64,000 nt of DNA from Rhodococcoides kyotonense (GTDB lineage: Bacteria > Actinomycetota > Actinomycetes > Mycobacteriales > Mycobacteriaceae), in contig NZ_FZOW01000001.1 in the NCBI RefSeq assembly GCF_900188125.1, positions 277,368 through 341,367 of the forward strand. The letters run 5' to 3'. Of the stretch, positions 35,449 through 44,709 are shown in pieces. Position numbers and translations under genes: made by a program. The notes beneath the pieces are model-generated. The model was not told the origin of the DNA. It made no database searches and worked only from the letters and a program-made list of their open reading frames with translations. The stretch's first letter is position 1. Each line of letters opens with the position of its first letter.

Positions 35449-37188
35449 CTACATCTTGCGCAATTGCGCGATGCGTTCACCGAGCTGATCGGCCGTCGCC
35501 ATGGCGGTGGGCGGCCCACCACAGATGCGTCGTAGATCGCCGTGAATGACTCCGTGCGGCTTTCCCGTGCGGTGGTGGTACACCGCGACCAAACTGTTGA
35601 GTTCACGCCGCAGACCGGCAAGCTGGCCCGCCGTGGACACTCGTTCCGTGACCGCCGCAGGCGCAGGCACCGTCGGCTCCACCGTGCTCGGCTTGTTCAT
35701 CTGCTCCTGCTGACGCTGCCGCAGCAGGTCTCGCATCTGCTTCGCATCCAGTAGCCCTGGCAGCCCTAGATAGTCTGCTTCCTCGTCGCTACCGGAGAAC
35801 GTCGCCGTTCCGAACGAGGATCCGTCGTAGATGACCTGATCGAGTTCGGCGTCGGCACCGAGAGAGGTGTACGCCTTCTCCTCGTCGCCCGGTTCGTCCT
35901 TCTGCTTGTTGGCGTCGGCGAGCAGTTCGTCGTCGAGGCCGTCCTTCTCGCGGTGCGGCTTTCCGAGGATGTGGTCCCGCTGAGCCTCCAGCTGGCTGGC
36001 GAGGTCGAGCAGCACCGGCACCGACGGGAGGAAGACGCTCGCCGTCTCTCCCGGCCGCCGCGACCGCACGAAACGACCGATCGCCTGGGCGAAGTACAGA
36101 GGGGTCGACGCACTGGTCGCGTAGACGCCGACCGCCAGGCGCGGGACGTCGACGCCCTCCGACACCATGCGCACCGCGACCATCCATTTCTGGGTGCCCT
36201 TCGCGAACTCCGCGATCCGTGCAGACGACGTCGGGTCGTCGGACAGCACGATGGTCGGAGTTTCGCCGGTGATCACTTCGATCAACTTCGCGTAGGCACG
36301 CGCGACCGTCTGGTCGGTCGCGATGACCAGGCCCCCGGCGTCGGGCATTCCGCCGCTGCGGAGCTGTCCCAGGCGAGTGTTGGCGGCCAACAGGACTGCG
36401 GGCATCCAGTCGCCCTGCGGGTCGAGCGCAGTGCGCCATGCCCGCGCGGTCTGTTCCGCGTTGAGTGGCTCACCGAGGCGTGCGGTGTACTCCTCCCCCG
36501 CACTGTCTCGCCACCGCGCTTCGCCGGAGTAGGCAAGGAACACGACGGGACGAACGACGCCGTCCGCCAGCGCATCCGAGTACCCGTAGGAATGGTCTGC
36601 GCGCGAGCGCATCAGCCCGTCGCTGTCCGGCTCGTACGTCACGAACGGGATCGCGCTGTCGTCGCTGCGGAACGGCGTACCGGTGAGCGCGAGACGGCGG
36701 GTCGCGTCGGAGAAGGCTTCCCGGATTCCCTCGCCCCAACTCTTCGCGTCACCGCCGTGGTGGATCTCGTCGAGGATGACCAGAGTCTTCCTCGCCTCGG
36801 TGCGGACGCGATGCCGGAACGGGTGCGACGCGATCTGCGCATACGTGACGACGACGCCGTGATAGTCGCTCGACGTCTGGCCTGTCGAATTGGAGAATTT
36901 GGAGTCGAGCGCGATCCCCGACCTGGCCGCGGATTCCGCCCACTGATGCTTGAGGTGTTCGGTCGGGGCCACGACGGTGATCTGGTCGACCGTGCGATGC
37001 GCCAGCAGTTCCGATGCGACGCGCAACGCGAACGTGGTCTTACCGGCGCCCGGCGTCGCCACGGCGAGAAAATCCTTGGGTGCCGCGACCAAGTACTTGG
37101 TCAGCGCACGCCTCTGCCACGCACGTAGCGGCGTGCCCCCTGGTGACGTCCCTGTGCCGGCGGTTGTCTGATCTGTTGTATCGGTCAT
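35449..37188 (-). CDS. SF2 DEAH-type helicase
   Basis: 579 aa from ATG 37188 (GTG 37200 is an alternative). Helicase motifs: I ATPGAGKTTFAL near residue 46, II VILDEIHHGG near 142, III LTGTPFR near 170, and VI YFAQAIGRFVRS near 370. Resembles the XPB/UvsW-like branch of SF2 (DEIH box). The C-terminal 150 residues, with a Gln/Arg-rich segment DLLRQRQQEQMNK, are not recognised. Probably acts in DNA repair or RNA metabolism; the target is unknown. No operon partner. Confidence 0.85.
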   Translation of the reverse strand: MTDTTDQTTAGTGTSPGGTPLRAWQRRALTKYLVAAPKDFLAVATPGAGKTTFALRVASELLAHRTVDQITVVAPTEHLKHQWAESAARSGIALDSKFSNSTGQTSSDYHGVVVTYAQIASHPFRHRVRTEARKTLVILDEIHHGGDAKSWGEGIREAFSDATRRLALTGTPFRSDDSAIPFVTYEPDSDGLMRSRADHSYGYSDALADGVVRPVVFLAYSGEARWRDSAGEEYTARLGEPLNAEQTARAWRTALDPQGDWMPAVLLAANTRLGQLRSGGMPDAGGLVIATDQTVARAYAKLIEVITGETPTIVLSDDPTSSARIAEFAKGTQKWMVAVRMVSEGVDVPRLAVGVYATSASTPLYFAQAIGRFVRSRRPGETASVFLPSVPVLLDLASQLEAQRDHILGKPHREKDGLDDELLADANKQKDEPGDEEKAYTSLGADAELDQVIYDGSSFGTATFSGSDEEADYLGLPGLLDAKQMRDLLRQRQQEQMNKPSTVEPTVPAPAAVTERVSTAGQLAGLRRELNSLVAVYHHRTGKPHGVIHGDLRRICGGPPTAMATADQLGERIAQLRKM

Positions 37189-37402
37189 GTCCGCGCTCAC
37201 TGGCCCCCGGTTCCTGGCATCGATCGAAGTCCTCGTTTGCAATTGGAATGAGAAGCGGTAGCCCTGCAATGTCCGCGGTGGAGCCTATCGCTCCCCACCG
37301 ACCGAATCCGAATCGCAGCGAGCAGGATTCGGCGACTCGCCGAGCGACACGGGCGGGGCGGGATGGGCATTCGGGCGCGTCGTCAGGAATGCTGGAGGGA
37401 CC

Positions 37403-38581
37403 ATGAGCGAATCTGCAGGCGAGAGAGTCCACGACGAGAGGCTGTCCAAGCGACGCCCGTTCCATCTCGTCTGGACTGTGGCTCTGCGCACAGCGAGCAA
37501 GGCGTGGGACGACTCGATCTTCAGCAAGGCAGCGACGGCCGCGTTCTGGCAGACGCTGTCGCTCCCCCCGTTGCTGCTGGGTGTTCTCGGCAGTCTCGGA
37601 TTCGTGGCCGGATGGTTCGGACCGAACACGATCGACATCATCGAATCGAAGATCATCACGTTCAGCAGCAGTGTGTTCAGCGACTCCGTCGTCGACGGCA
37701 TCATCGAGCCGACGGTCCAGGACATCCTGCAGCAAGGCCGCGGCGAGATCGTCTCGGCGGGATTCCTGCTCTCGTTGTGGGCTGGGTCGTCGGCGATCTC
37801 GACGTTCGTGGATTCCATCGTCGAGGCCCACGGCCAACAGGATGCTCGAAATCCGATCTGGCAGCGCATCTTCGCGCTGCTGCTCTACGTCGGCTTCCTC
37901 GTCGTCGCGGTGTTCGTGCTGCCCCTGGTCGCGCTCGGACCGACGTTCGTGCAGAGGATTCTGCCGGACTCGTGGTTCGAGATCGGCAGCGAACTGATCG
38001 ACTTCTTCTACTATCCCGCGGTCGGGCTTCTGCTCATCGCAGGACTGACGACGCTGTACAAGGTTGCGCTGCACAAGTCGTTGCCGTGGCATCGCTTGCT
38101 CGGCGGTGCACTTCTCGCGGGCGTCTTCTTCATGATCGCCAGCGCGGTGCTGCGGATCTATCTGACGTACATCACCAGCACGGGCTACACGTACGGCGCC
38201 TTGGCCACCCCGATCGCGTTTCTGCTGTTCACGTTCTTCCTCGGATTCGCGGTGGTGCTCGGCGCCGAGTTCAACGCGACGATTCAGGAGTTCTGGCCTG
38301 CCCGTGCGACGCGCATCGACCAGATGAAGGAATGGCTCGCAGCGCAAGCTGCGTTCGAGGAGTCGCATCCCGTGACCGTCGTCGCCCGACGCCTCGCGAC
38401 GGGTCCGATCCGGATAGTCGGCAAGAATCCGTCGGTGCCTCTGTCGGAAGGCCCCGAACAGGGCGCCCCCGAACAGCCCGACCCGCGCGCCGAGACGGAC
38501 GGCTCACCGACCGACGTTCGCGAGGCACCCAAGGAGAACCAGGGTCGACGAGGTCAGTCGCCCTTCTTCAACCCCTCGTAG
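37403..38581 (+). CDS. YihY/virulence factor BrkB family membrane protein
   Basis: 392 aa with six predicted helices between residues 35 and 290 (LLGVLGSLGFVAGWF; FALLLYVGFLVVAVFVLPLVALG; LLIAGLTTLYKVAL; LGGALLAGVFFMIAS; FLLFTFFLGFAVVLGAEFN). The cytoplasmic C-terminal tail is polar and unconserved. Once called RNase BN, but the family is a membrane protein of unknown, perhaps transport, function. ATG 37403 with GGAGG. The 3' end runs 28 bases into the convergent DUF3039 gene. Confidence 0.85.
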   Translation: MSESAGERVHDERLSKRRPFHLVWTVALRTASKAWDDSIFSKAATAAFWQTLSLPPLLLGVLGSLGFVAGWFGPNTIDIIESKIITFSSSVFSDSVVDGIIEPTVQDILQQGRGEIVSAGFLLSLWAGSSAISTFVDSIVEAHGQQDARNPIWQRIFALLLYVGFLVVAVFVLPLVALGPTFVQRILPDSWFEIGSELIDFFYYPAVGLLLIAGLTTLYKVALHKSLPWHRLLGGALLAGVFFMIASAVLRIYLTYITSTGYTYGALATPIAFLLFTFFLGFAVVLGAEFNATIQEFWPARATRIDQMKEWLAAQAAFEESHPVTVVARRLATGPIRIVGKNPSVPLSEGPEQGAPEQPDPRAETDGSPTDVREAPKENQGRRGQSPFFNPS

Positions 38582-38790
38582 ATCTTCTTGCAGTCCGGGC
38601 ACACCGGCGAACCCGGCTTCGCGGACTTGGTGACCGGAAACACTTCTCCGCACAGGGCGACGACGTGCGTGCCCATCACAGCGCTTTCGGCGATCTTGTT
38701 CTTCTTGACGTAGTGGAAGAATTTCGGCCGGTCGTCGTCGGTGGTCTCGTCGGGCGCAATGTCGGGACGTTCCTTGGTCTGAGTGCTCAT
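38554..38790 (-). CDS. DUF3039 family protein
   Basis: 78 aa, conserved in Actinobacteria. Zinc-binding pattern CGEVF ... CPDCKKIYEGLKK at the C-terminus, with TH in MGTHVVALCG; likely a small zinc ribbon. ATG 38790 lies six bases after AATAAT (38802-38797), so the message is probably leaderless. The 3' end overlaps the YihY gene. Divergent from DUF3099, as in the mycobacterial Rv2708c/Rv2709 pair. Confidence 0.85.
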   Translation of the reverse strand: MSTQTKERPDIAPDETTDDDRPKFFHYVKKNKIAESAVMGTHVVALCGEVFPVTKSAKPGSPVCPDCKKIYEGLKKGD

Positions 38791-38796
38791 GATTCG

Positions 38797-38802
38797 ATTA
38801 TT
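38797..38802 (-). promoter_or_regulatory. Putative -10 for a leaderless DUF3039 transcript
   Basis: AATAAT on the minus strand ends six bases before ATG 38790. This places the expected transcription start at or next to the A of the start codon, and no ribosome site is present. Confidence 0.5.
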
Positions 38803-38873
38803 CCGCACGGCGCCGTCCGAATCGAACGGATGCGACAAGTGCAATTCGGCGGCGCGAGTGCAACAGTGGAGAC

Positions 38874-39242
38874 ATGACGAGAACACCGGGGTTTTCCGGC
38901 TCGGCCGAGAGCGGCTCGGCCCGTAACCCCGTATTGATCACCGAGGCCGAGAGTTCGGTCGAGGAGCAACACCGGGCGCGAGTGCGCAAGTACATGTTCA
39001 TCATGTCGTTCCGCATTCCCGCGCTGGTGCTCGCTGCCATCTCGTACGGCATCTGGGCGAACCCGTGGATCGCGATGGCGATCGTCGGAGTATCGATTCC
39101 CTTGCCGTGGATGGCAGTCCTCATCGCCAACGACCGCCCACCCCGCACCAAGGACGAAGTCAGCAGATTCGACGGCCGTCGCGGCGATCGACGCGAGGTC
39201 GAAGCCCGCGCACACCGTGTCATCGACCAGAGCGACGACTGA
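38874..39242 (+). CDS. DUF3099 family membrane protein
   Basis: 122 aa with two hydrophobic segments (about 44-62 FRIPALVLAAISYGIW and 66-88 WIAMAIVGVSIPLPWMAVLIA) and a charged C-terminal tail. Actinobacterial family of unknown function. ATG 38874, GGAG five bases upstream. Divergent from DUF3039. Confidence 0.83.
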   Translation: MTRTPGFSGSAESGSARNPVLITEAESSVEEQHRARVRKYMFIMSFRIPALVLAAISYGIWANPWIAMAIVGVSIPLPWMAVLIANDRPPRTKDEVSRFDGRRGDRREVEARAHRVIDQSDD

Positions 39243-39290
39243 GTCCGGAGCACCTCGGCTGCCACACGGCCCAGCTGAAAGACTGGGCTC

Positions 39291-40784
39291 GTGACTACAA
39301 CGCTGCTCTCGATCTGCCCGGCTCTGCGTACCGCGTTCGAACGCACCCGATACGACGCCGATTCCCTGCTCGAGGCGCTCGGTGACGCTGCGCATGCGGC
39401 ACTCGGCCGCAGCGAGCCCGTACCGATTCGGCTGGCCAGCCACACCAAGGGTGATCTCGGCGTCCTCATCCGACTGTTCCTCCTCGTCGACGACATCGAC
39501 GAGAACGACGCCGCGCGAGCGCTCGCGCCGCTGACCGTCGACGCCGCCGTCGAGGCAGGTCTGCTGGATCGCGTCGTCGAGGGAACGGTCCGAGCCCTGC
39601 TGGACGTCAGGCCGCTCGACGCAGGCGACGGCACGCGCTGGATCGTCTCCGATCTCGACGGCAGCATGCGACCCGCACCGACGGCGCCCGATCACGTGCT
39701 GGGCGTCGGACAGGCGTCGTTGTCGCTGCTGCGCGGAACACCGACGACACACGTACGCGACGTCCTCGACGTCGGCACCGGGTGCGGCGTTCAGGCGGTG
39801 CACGCCGCGGGGTACGCCGATTCGGTCACCGGCACCGACATCAGCGAGCGCTCGATGCAGCTGGCCGCCGTGACCGCAGCGTTGAACGACCTGTCGCTCG
39901 AGCTGATCTCCGGTTCCTGGTTCGAACCCGTCGCCGGACGCACGTTCGATCGCATCGTCGCCAATCCGCCGTTCGTCGTGGGACTCGGCACCGTCGAGCA
40001 CAGCTACCGGGACTCGGGCATCGACCTCGACGGCGCGTCGCAGCTGATGATCGGCGAGGCACCGAAGTATCTGAAACCCGGAGGGACGGCAGCAATTCTC
40101 GCGTCGTGGCTGCACGTCGACGGCGAGGACTGGCGCGCGCGGGTGGCGTCGTGGCTGCCCGATCACGGCGTCGACGCATGGATCCTGCAACGAGACGTTG
40201 CGGATCCTGCCCTGTACGTCGGCACATGGATGCGCGACGGTGGTCTGGATCCGAAAGACCCGGCCAACGCTGCACTCGCGCAATCGTGGCTCGATCACTT
40301 CGCCGCCGCGGATGTCTCGGGCATCGGGTTCGGGTTCGTGTACCTGCGCGCGACCGACCTGCCGACCGACGTGCTCGCCGAGGATCTTCGACATGCGTTC
40401 GACGATCCGCTGGGCAACGAGGCGATCGCCTACTTCGACCGGTTGACGTGGTTGCGCGAGAACGACGTCGCCGAATCCGTCTTCGAACTCGATCCTGCGA
40501 CGGCACTGGAGCATGTGTCGCTTCCGGGCGACGACGGGTGGCGGACCGAGGTGATTCGTGTGCACCGAGGCAACGGGCCGAACTGGCAGCACGAGATCGA
40601 CGACGTCGGCGCCATGTTGCTCGCCGGAATGCGCGCGGGTGGTCTGCCGTTGAACGAACTCGTCACGCTCCTCGCCGCAGCTCATGGGTTGGACGAGGAT
40701 GCGTTGTCGGAGGCAGCGCTCGAACTGACCGTGGCGCTCGTCAGGCACGGCCTCGTGGTGCCGTCCGGGGTGGTTCCCGCCTGA
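39291..40784 (+). CDS. Class I SAM-dependent methyltransferase (DUF7059 N-terminal domain)
   Basis: 497 aa from GTG 39291. The N-terminal ~130 residues are helical; the methyltransferase core starts with SAM motif I DVLDVGTGCGVQAVHAAG (about 158-175) and has the catalytic IVANPPF motif (about 221-228), typical of N-methyltransferases acting on planar amides or bases (HemK/RsmC/RlmG group). The C-terminal 150 residues carry VTWLRENDVAESVFELDP and an actinobacterial extension. The target (rRNA or protein) cannot be named. Lies between DUF3099 and sigB. Confidence 0.82.
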   Translation: MTTTLLSICPALRTAFERTRYDADSLLEALGDAAHAALGRSEPVPIRLASHTKGDLGVLIRLFLLVDDIDENDAARALAPLTVDAAVEAGLLDRVVEGTVRALLDVRPLDAGDGTRWIVSDLDGSMRPAPTAPDHVLGVGQASLSLLRGTPTTHVRDVLDVGTGCGVQAVHAAGYADSVTGTDISERSMQLAAVTAALNDLSLELISGSWFEPVAGRTFDRIVANPPFVVGLGTVEHSYRDSGIDLDGASQLMIGEAPKYLKPGGTAAILASWLHVDGEDWRARVASWLPDHGVDAWILQRDVADPALYVGTWMRDGGLDPKDPANAALAQSWLDHFAAADVSGIGFGFVYLRATDLPTDVLAEDLRHAFDDPLGNEAIAYFDRLTWLRENDVAESVFELDPATALEHVSLPGDDGWRTEVIRVHRGNGPNWQHEIDDVGAMLLAGMRAGGLPLNELVTLLAAAHGLDEDALSEAALELTVALVRHGLVVPSGVVPA

Positions 40785-40869
40785 GTTCCCCTCCGGTGCC
40801 TTCTCAGCAACTTCTCAGGACGTGCGAGGGATAGGGCCTGGTCAAGCGGGTATCACGTGGTGGTGCGGT

Positions 40870-40899
40870 GGGAACTTTTCGAGCTCGCCCGGACGTTGA
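40870..40899 (+). promoter_or_regulatory. ECF-type (SigE/SigH-like) promoter of sigB
   Basis: GGGAAC (40870-40875) and CGTTGA (40894-40899) separated by 18 bases match the stress ECF consensus of mycobacteria (GGGAAY / CGTT). Transcription would start near 40906, 28 bases before the sigB ATG. In mycobacteria sigB is activated by SigE, SigH and SigL. Confidence 0.7.
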
Positions 40900-40933
40900 T
40901 CCCTATGAGACACCACCGATCAGGAGGCAAGTC

Positions 40934-41905
40934 ATGACAAGCCCCAGCACCACGACCCGCCCACGTCCCACCGATGCCGATCTCGACGCTCAGAGCCCGG
41001 CAGCCGACCTTGTTCGCGTCTACTTGAACGGCATCGGCCGCACTGCGCTGTTGACCGCGGACGAGGAAGTGGATCTGGCCAAGCGAATCGAAGCTGGGTT
41101 GTACGCCAAGAACGTTCTGGAGAATTCCAAGCGCCTCACGGCGGCGAAGAAGCGCAATCTCGCGATCATCGTCCGCGACGGAAGCGCCGCGCGCAGTCAC
41201 CTCCTCGAGGCGAACCTCCGTCTCGTCGTGTCGTTGGCCAAGCGCTACACCGGTCGTGGAATGCCGTTGCTGGACCTGATCCAGGAGGGCAACCTCGGGC
41301 TGATCCGTGCGATGGAGAAGTTCGACTACGCCAAGGGCTTCAAGTTCTCGACGTATGCCACCTGGTGGATCCGTCAGGCCATCACACGCGGAATGGCAGA
41401 TCAGAGCCGCACGATCCGTCTGCCCGTCCACCTCGTCGAGCAGGTGAACAAGCTCGCCCGCATCAAGCGTGAGCTGCACCAGCAGTTGGGCCGCGAGGCA
41501 ACCGACGAGGAACTGTCGAACGAGTCGGGCATCGCGGTCGAGAAGATCGCCGATCTCCTCGACCACAGCCGCGATCCGGTCAGCTTGGACATGCCGGTCG
41601 GTAGCGACGAAGAGGCGCCTCTGGGCGACTTCATCGAGGACTCCGAGGCCACGTCGGCCGAGAACGCGGTCATCGCCGGGCTCCTGCACAGCGACGTGCG
41701 TACCGTGCTCGCGACGCTGGACGAGCGTGAGCAGCAGGTCATCCGCCTGCGCTACGGCCTGGACGACGGTCAACCCCGCACTCTCGACCAGATCGGCAAG
41801 CTGTTCGGCCTGTCGCGCGAGCGTGTGCGTCAGATCGAGCGTGAAGTGATGGTCAAGCTTCGTCAGGGTGATCGCGCCGAGAAGCTTCGGTCCTACGCCA
41901 GCTGA
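40934..41905 (+). CDS. sigB: Principal-like stress sigma factor SigB
   Basis: Group 2 sigma-70 factor, 323 aa, closely related to SigA but without the Lys/Ala tract and acidic insert. ATG 40934 follows a perfect AGGAGG. Regions 1.2 ([15 protein letters not shown]), 2 ([37 protein letters not shown]), 3 and 4 ([19 protein letters not shown]) are intact. Controls stress and stationary-phase genes in relatives. Confidence 0.95.
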   Translation: MTSPSTTTRPRPTDADLDAQSPAADLVRVYLNGIGRTALLTADEEVDLAKRIEAGLYAKNVLENSKRLTAAKKRNLAIIVRDGSAARSHLLEANLRLVVSLAKRYTGRGMPLLDLIQEGNLGLIRAMEKFDYAKGFKFSTYATWWIRQAITRGMADQSRTIRLPVHLVEQVNKLARIKRELHQQLGREATDEELSNESGIAVEKIADLLDHSRDPVSLDMPVGSDEEAPLGDFIEDSEATSAENAVIAGLLHSDVRTVLATLDEREQQVIRLRYGLDDGQPRTLDQIGKLFGLSRERVRQIEREVMVKLRQGDRAEKLRSYAS

Positions 41906-41974
41906 TTGCCCTCACGGGCACACGAGCAGGTGGCGCCGCGGTGAGGATTCCCGCGCGCTCCACCGCGAGGCGGT

Positions 41975-42020
41975 GGCCGGTCCGGCTTTCTCTCCCCCTC
42001 TTGGGAAAGTCGGCCCGGCC
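41975..42020. terminator. Imperfect hairpin between convergent sigB and patA
   Basis: GGCCGGTCCGGCTTTC (41975-41990) pairs with GGAAAGTCGGCCCGGCC (42004-42020) with two mismatches, loop of about 13 bases. Location between two converging genes suggests termination; no clear T-tract. Confidence 0.5.
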
Positions 42021-42036
42021 TCCTCTCGGAAATCCG

Positions 42037-44709
42037 CTACCGCAGTCGTCGCGGACCTAGATCGTTTCGGGTCGGTTCGGGACCGAGACGTAGCCGCGCA
42101 TCGGTGATCTGAGCACCGTTCGCCGACGCGAGAACGGGCTCGCACGCCAACTCCCTGATCTCCGGAATGTCGTCGGCCATGGCAGACACCCGCTGGACCA
42201 GGTCCACCAAGGCACTCTTGTTCACCGGAACCGCGTTGCGGTAGCCGGACAACAGAGGTGCTGCTTTCGGCGCGTCGATCAGTTGAACCGACTCGTCCTC
42301 GGTCAACGGCAGTACTCGGTAGGCACGATCGCCCAAGAGATCCGAGATCACGCCGGCCAAGCCGAACGAGATCAGCGACCCGAAGGACGGGTCGTCCTGA
42401 ACACGAACGACGCAGCCGATCCCCTTGGCTGCCATCTTCTGTACGTGCAGCAGCGGTTCGCCGGAATCGGCGGCAAGAACGCGATACGCGGCTCGGACAG
42501 CGTCCCCACTGGTCAGATCGAGGCGAACTCCCCCGAGGTCAGGTCGGTGGCGCCACTGCTCCCCCGTCGCCTTCATCGCGACCGGATAACCCAGATCCTC
42601 GGCAGCCTCCACCGCTTCGTTCTCGTCCGTCACCGCTCGGAACTCGACGACGTCGATGCCGTAGCACGACAGCAGTTCGGCGGCTTCGAAATCGGACAGC
42701 CACCGATTCTGCCCGGCCAAGCCACGAACGAGGGCCGTCGCACGCTCGGTGTCGATGCCGTTGGGGCGGACGGGTGAGGATGCAGGCCTGCTTCTCCACG
42801 CGGCGTAGCGCCACGCCTTCCCCAGCGCCGTGACGGCACGTTCAGGGCTCGAATACGACGGTACGGACCCGCGAATTGGATGGCCCTCGTCACCGCGGAC
42901 GGCAAGGACGTCCGGAATGCCTTCCGTCGCGAGGAACGTCGTCAGGACCGGCTTGTCGGCTCCGCGCACGGCCGCTCCGAGCGCCTCGGCGAACGGTTCC
43001 ACCGTCACCGCCACAGGAGGAACGAACACGACGATGACCGAATCCACGTCGTCGGCGGCCAGCGCGTCGGCCACCGCACGTGCGAATTCCTCGGGACCGG
43101 CTTGTGGTCCGACGTCGATGGCAGCGCCTGCGTGCAGGCCCTCGGCGCGCGCTGCGTCGACCGCGAGCACACCGAGCGCAGTCGAGTTTCCGACGACCGC
43201 GACACGGGGGCCGGTCGGCAACGGCTGGTACCCGAACAACACTGCGCAGTCGAACAACTGCGCAATGGTGTCGACCTGGATGACACCCGCTTGTTCGAAC
43301 AACGCCTTGACGATGGTGTCGTCGATGTCGGGACCGGTGGCAAGTGCAGGAGGAACCGCACCACGCCCACTCTTGACGGCGACGATCGGTTTGGTGCGCG
43401 CGACGCGTCGGGCGATACGCGTGAACTTGCGTGGGTTACCGAAACTTTCGAGGTACAGCAGAACGACGTCGGTGGCCGGATCGGAATCCCAGTACTGCAG
43501 GAGATCGTTGCCCGACACGTCGGCCCTGTTTCCCGCCGACACGAAGGTCGACAACCCCAGGCTCCGCTTGGCCGCCTGATCGAGAATCGCGATACCCAAC
43601 GCTCCCGACTGACAGAAGAATCCGACGCGCCCCGGCATCGGAAGGTGCGGTGCCAATGTCCCGTTGAGCGCGAAGTCGAGGTCGGTATTGGCGACGCCGA
43701 GCGCATTGGGGCCGATCAGTCGCATCCCATGAGCTCGCGCAGCACGGACCAGACTTCGTTCCTTCTCCTGACCTGCGACACCGGTCTCACCGAACCCTGA
43801 CGACACGACGACGAGCGCCTTGACGCCTTTGTCGAGACAGTCGTCGAGGACCTCGTCGATAGCCTCGGCTGGGACCGCAGCGATTGCCAGGTCCACCGAA
43901 TCGGGGATGTCGTGAACCGTCGGATACGCCCGGACGCCCCGCACCGACCGGTGGTCGGCGTTGACGGGATACACCGGTCCCGTGAACCCGGCCGCGAGCA
44001 GATTCGCCAGTACCGCGTTGCCGACTTTGGAACTGTCGGTCGACGCGCCGATCACGGCAACGGAGCTGGGGCTCAACATGTTTCGCACACTGCGCGCCTC
44101 GGCAGCACGTTCGCGCGAATTGCGCACCGACAGAAGGGCTTCGCTGGGGTCGATCGCGAATTCCAGTCGTAGAACACCGCCTTCGAAGCTCCGGCTGACC
44201 TGATAGCCGGCCTCGCGGAACACGGTGACCATGTTTCGGTTCTCGGCGAGCACCTCGGCGACGAACTTCTCGACGCCGTTCTCGGCCGCCGCTCCGCCCA
44301 GATGTTCGAGCAGAATCGGCCCCAACCCTCGACCCTGGTGCGCGTCGGCGACGACGAACGCCACCTCCGCAGAGTTGCCGTCACCCTCCGGAAGTCGCTC
44401 GTATCGACCGACGGCGATGATGTCGTCGCCGAGGATGGCCACGAACGCCACCCTCGACCGATGATCGACCGTCGTGAAGTTGAGGACGTCGCGCTGCGGC
44501 ATCGTGGGGTACGGCCCGAAATACCGCAGGTATCGGGTGCGTTCGGACAGCCGGCTGTGAAACGCGACCAGCGCGTCGGCGTCGGACGGCACGATCGGGC
44601 GAAGGTGCACGACGCCACCATCCGATGCCAGGACGTCGGCGACCCAATGTTTCGGGAACGACGTCTCGGCCTTCAGTCGTTCGCGGTCTTTCGCCGTGGG
44701 TTCAGTCAC
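42037..44709 (-). CDS. Bifunctional GNAT / acyl-CoA synthetase-like protein acetyltransferase (PatA type)
   Basis: 890 aa. An N-terminal GNAT domain (about 25-200; acetyl-CoA loop AHQGRGLGPILLEHL) is joined to an NDP-forming acyl-CoA synthetase-like region: CoA-binding domain (SVAVIGASTDSSKVGNAV, about 220), ligase-like domains and a C-terminal ATP-grasp. In true ligases a catalytic His lies in an ASHTG-like motif after VKSGR; here PPALATGPDID occupies it, so His is absent (about residue 455). This fits regulatory lysine acetyltransferases that inactivate acetyl-CoA synthetase. GTG 44709 overlaps the acuC end by eight bases; in Streptomyces PatA the GNAT domain is also N-terminal (from memory). 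Confidence 0.85.
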   Translation of the reverse strand: MTEPTAKDRERLKAETSFPKHWVADVLASDGGVVHLRPIVPSDADALVAFHSRLSERTRYLRYFGPYPTMPQRDVLNFTTVDHRSRVAFVAILGDDIIAVGRYERLPEGDGNSAEVAFVVADAHQGRGLGPILLEHLGGAAAENGVEKFVAEVLAENRNMVTVFREAGYQVSRSFEGGVLRLEFAIDPSEALLSVRNSRERAAEARSVRNMLSPSSVAVIGASTDSSKVGNAVLANLLAAGFTGPVYPVNADHRSVRGVRAYPTVHDIPDSVDLAIAAVPAEAIDEVLDDCLDKGVKALVVVSSGFGETGVAGQEKERSLVRAARAHGMRLIGPNALGVANTDLDFALNGTLAPHLPMPGRVGFFCQSGALGIAILDQAAKRSLGLSTFVSAGNRADVSGNDLLQYWDSDPATDVVLLYLESFGNPRKFTRIARRVARTKPIVAVKSGRGAVPPALATGPDIDDTIVKALFEQAGVIQVDTIAQLFDCAVLFGYQPLPTGPRVAVVGNSTALGVLAVDAARAEGLHAGAAIDVGPQAGPEEFARAVADALAADDVDSVIVVFVPPVAVTVEPFAEALGAAVRGADKPVLTTFLATEGIPDVLAVRGDEGHPIRGSVPSYSSPERAVTALGKAWRYAAWRSRPASSPVRPNGIDTERATALVRGLAGQNRWLSDFEAAELLSCYGIDVVEFRAVTDENEAVEAAEDLGYPVAMKATGEQWRHRPDLGGVRLDLTSGDAVRAAYRVLAADSGEPLLHVQKMAAKGIGCVVRVQDDPSFGSLISFGLAGVISDLLGDRAYRVLPLTEDESVQLIDAPKAAPLLSGYRNAVPVNKSALVDLVQRVSAMADDIPEIRELACEPVLASANGAQITDARLRLGPEPTRNDLGPRRLR

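Noticed and set aside
43942-43953. CACCGACCGGTG palindrome inside patA, similar to the fadA/acuC operator
   Set aside because: In the middle of conserved coding sequence and lacks the outer T/A positions; likely codon coincidence.
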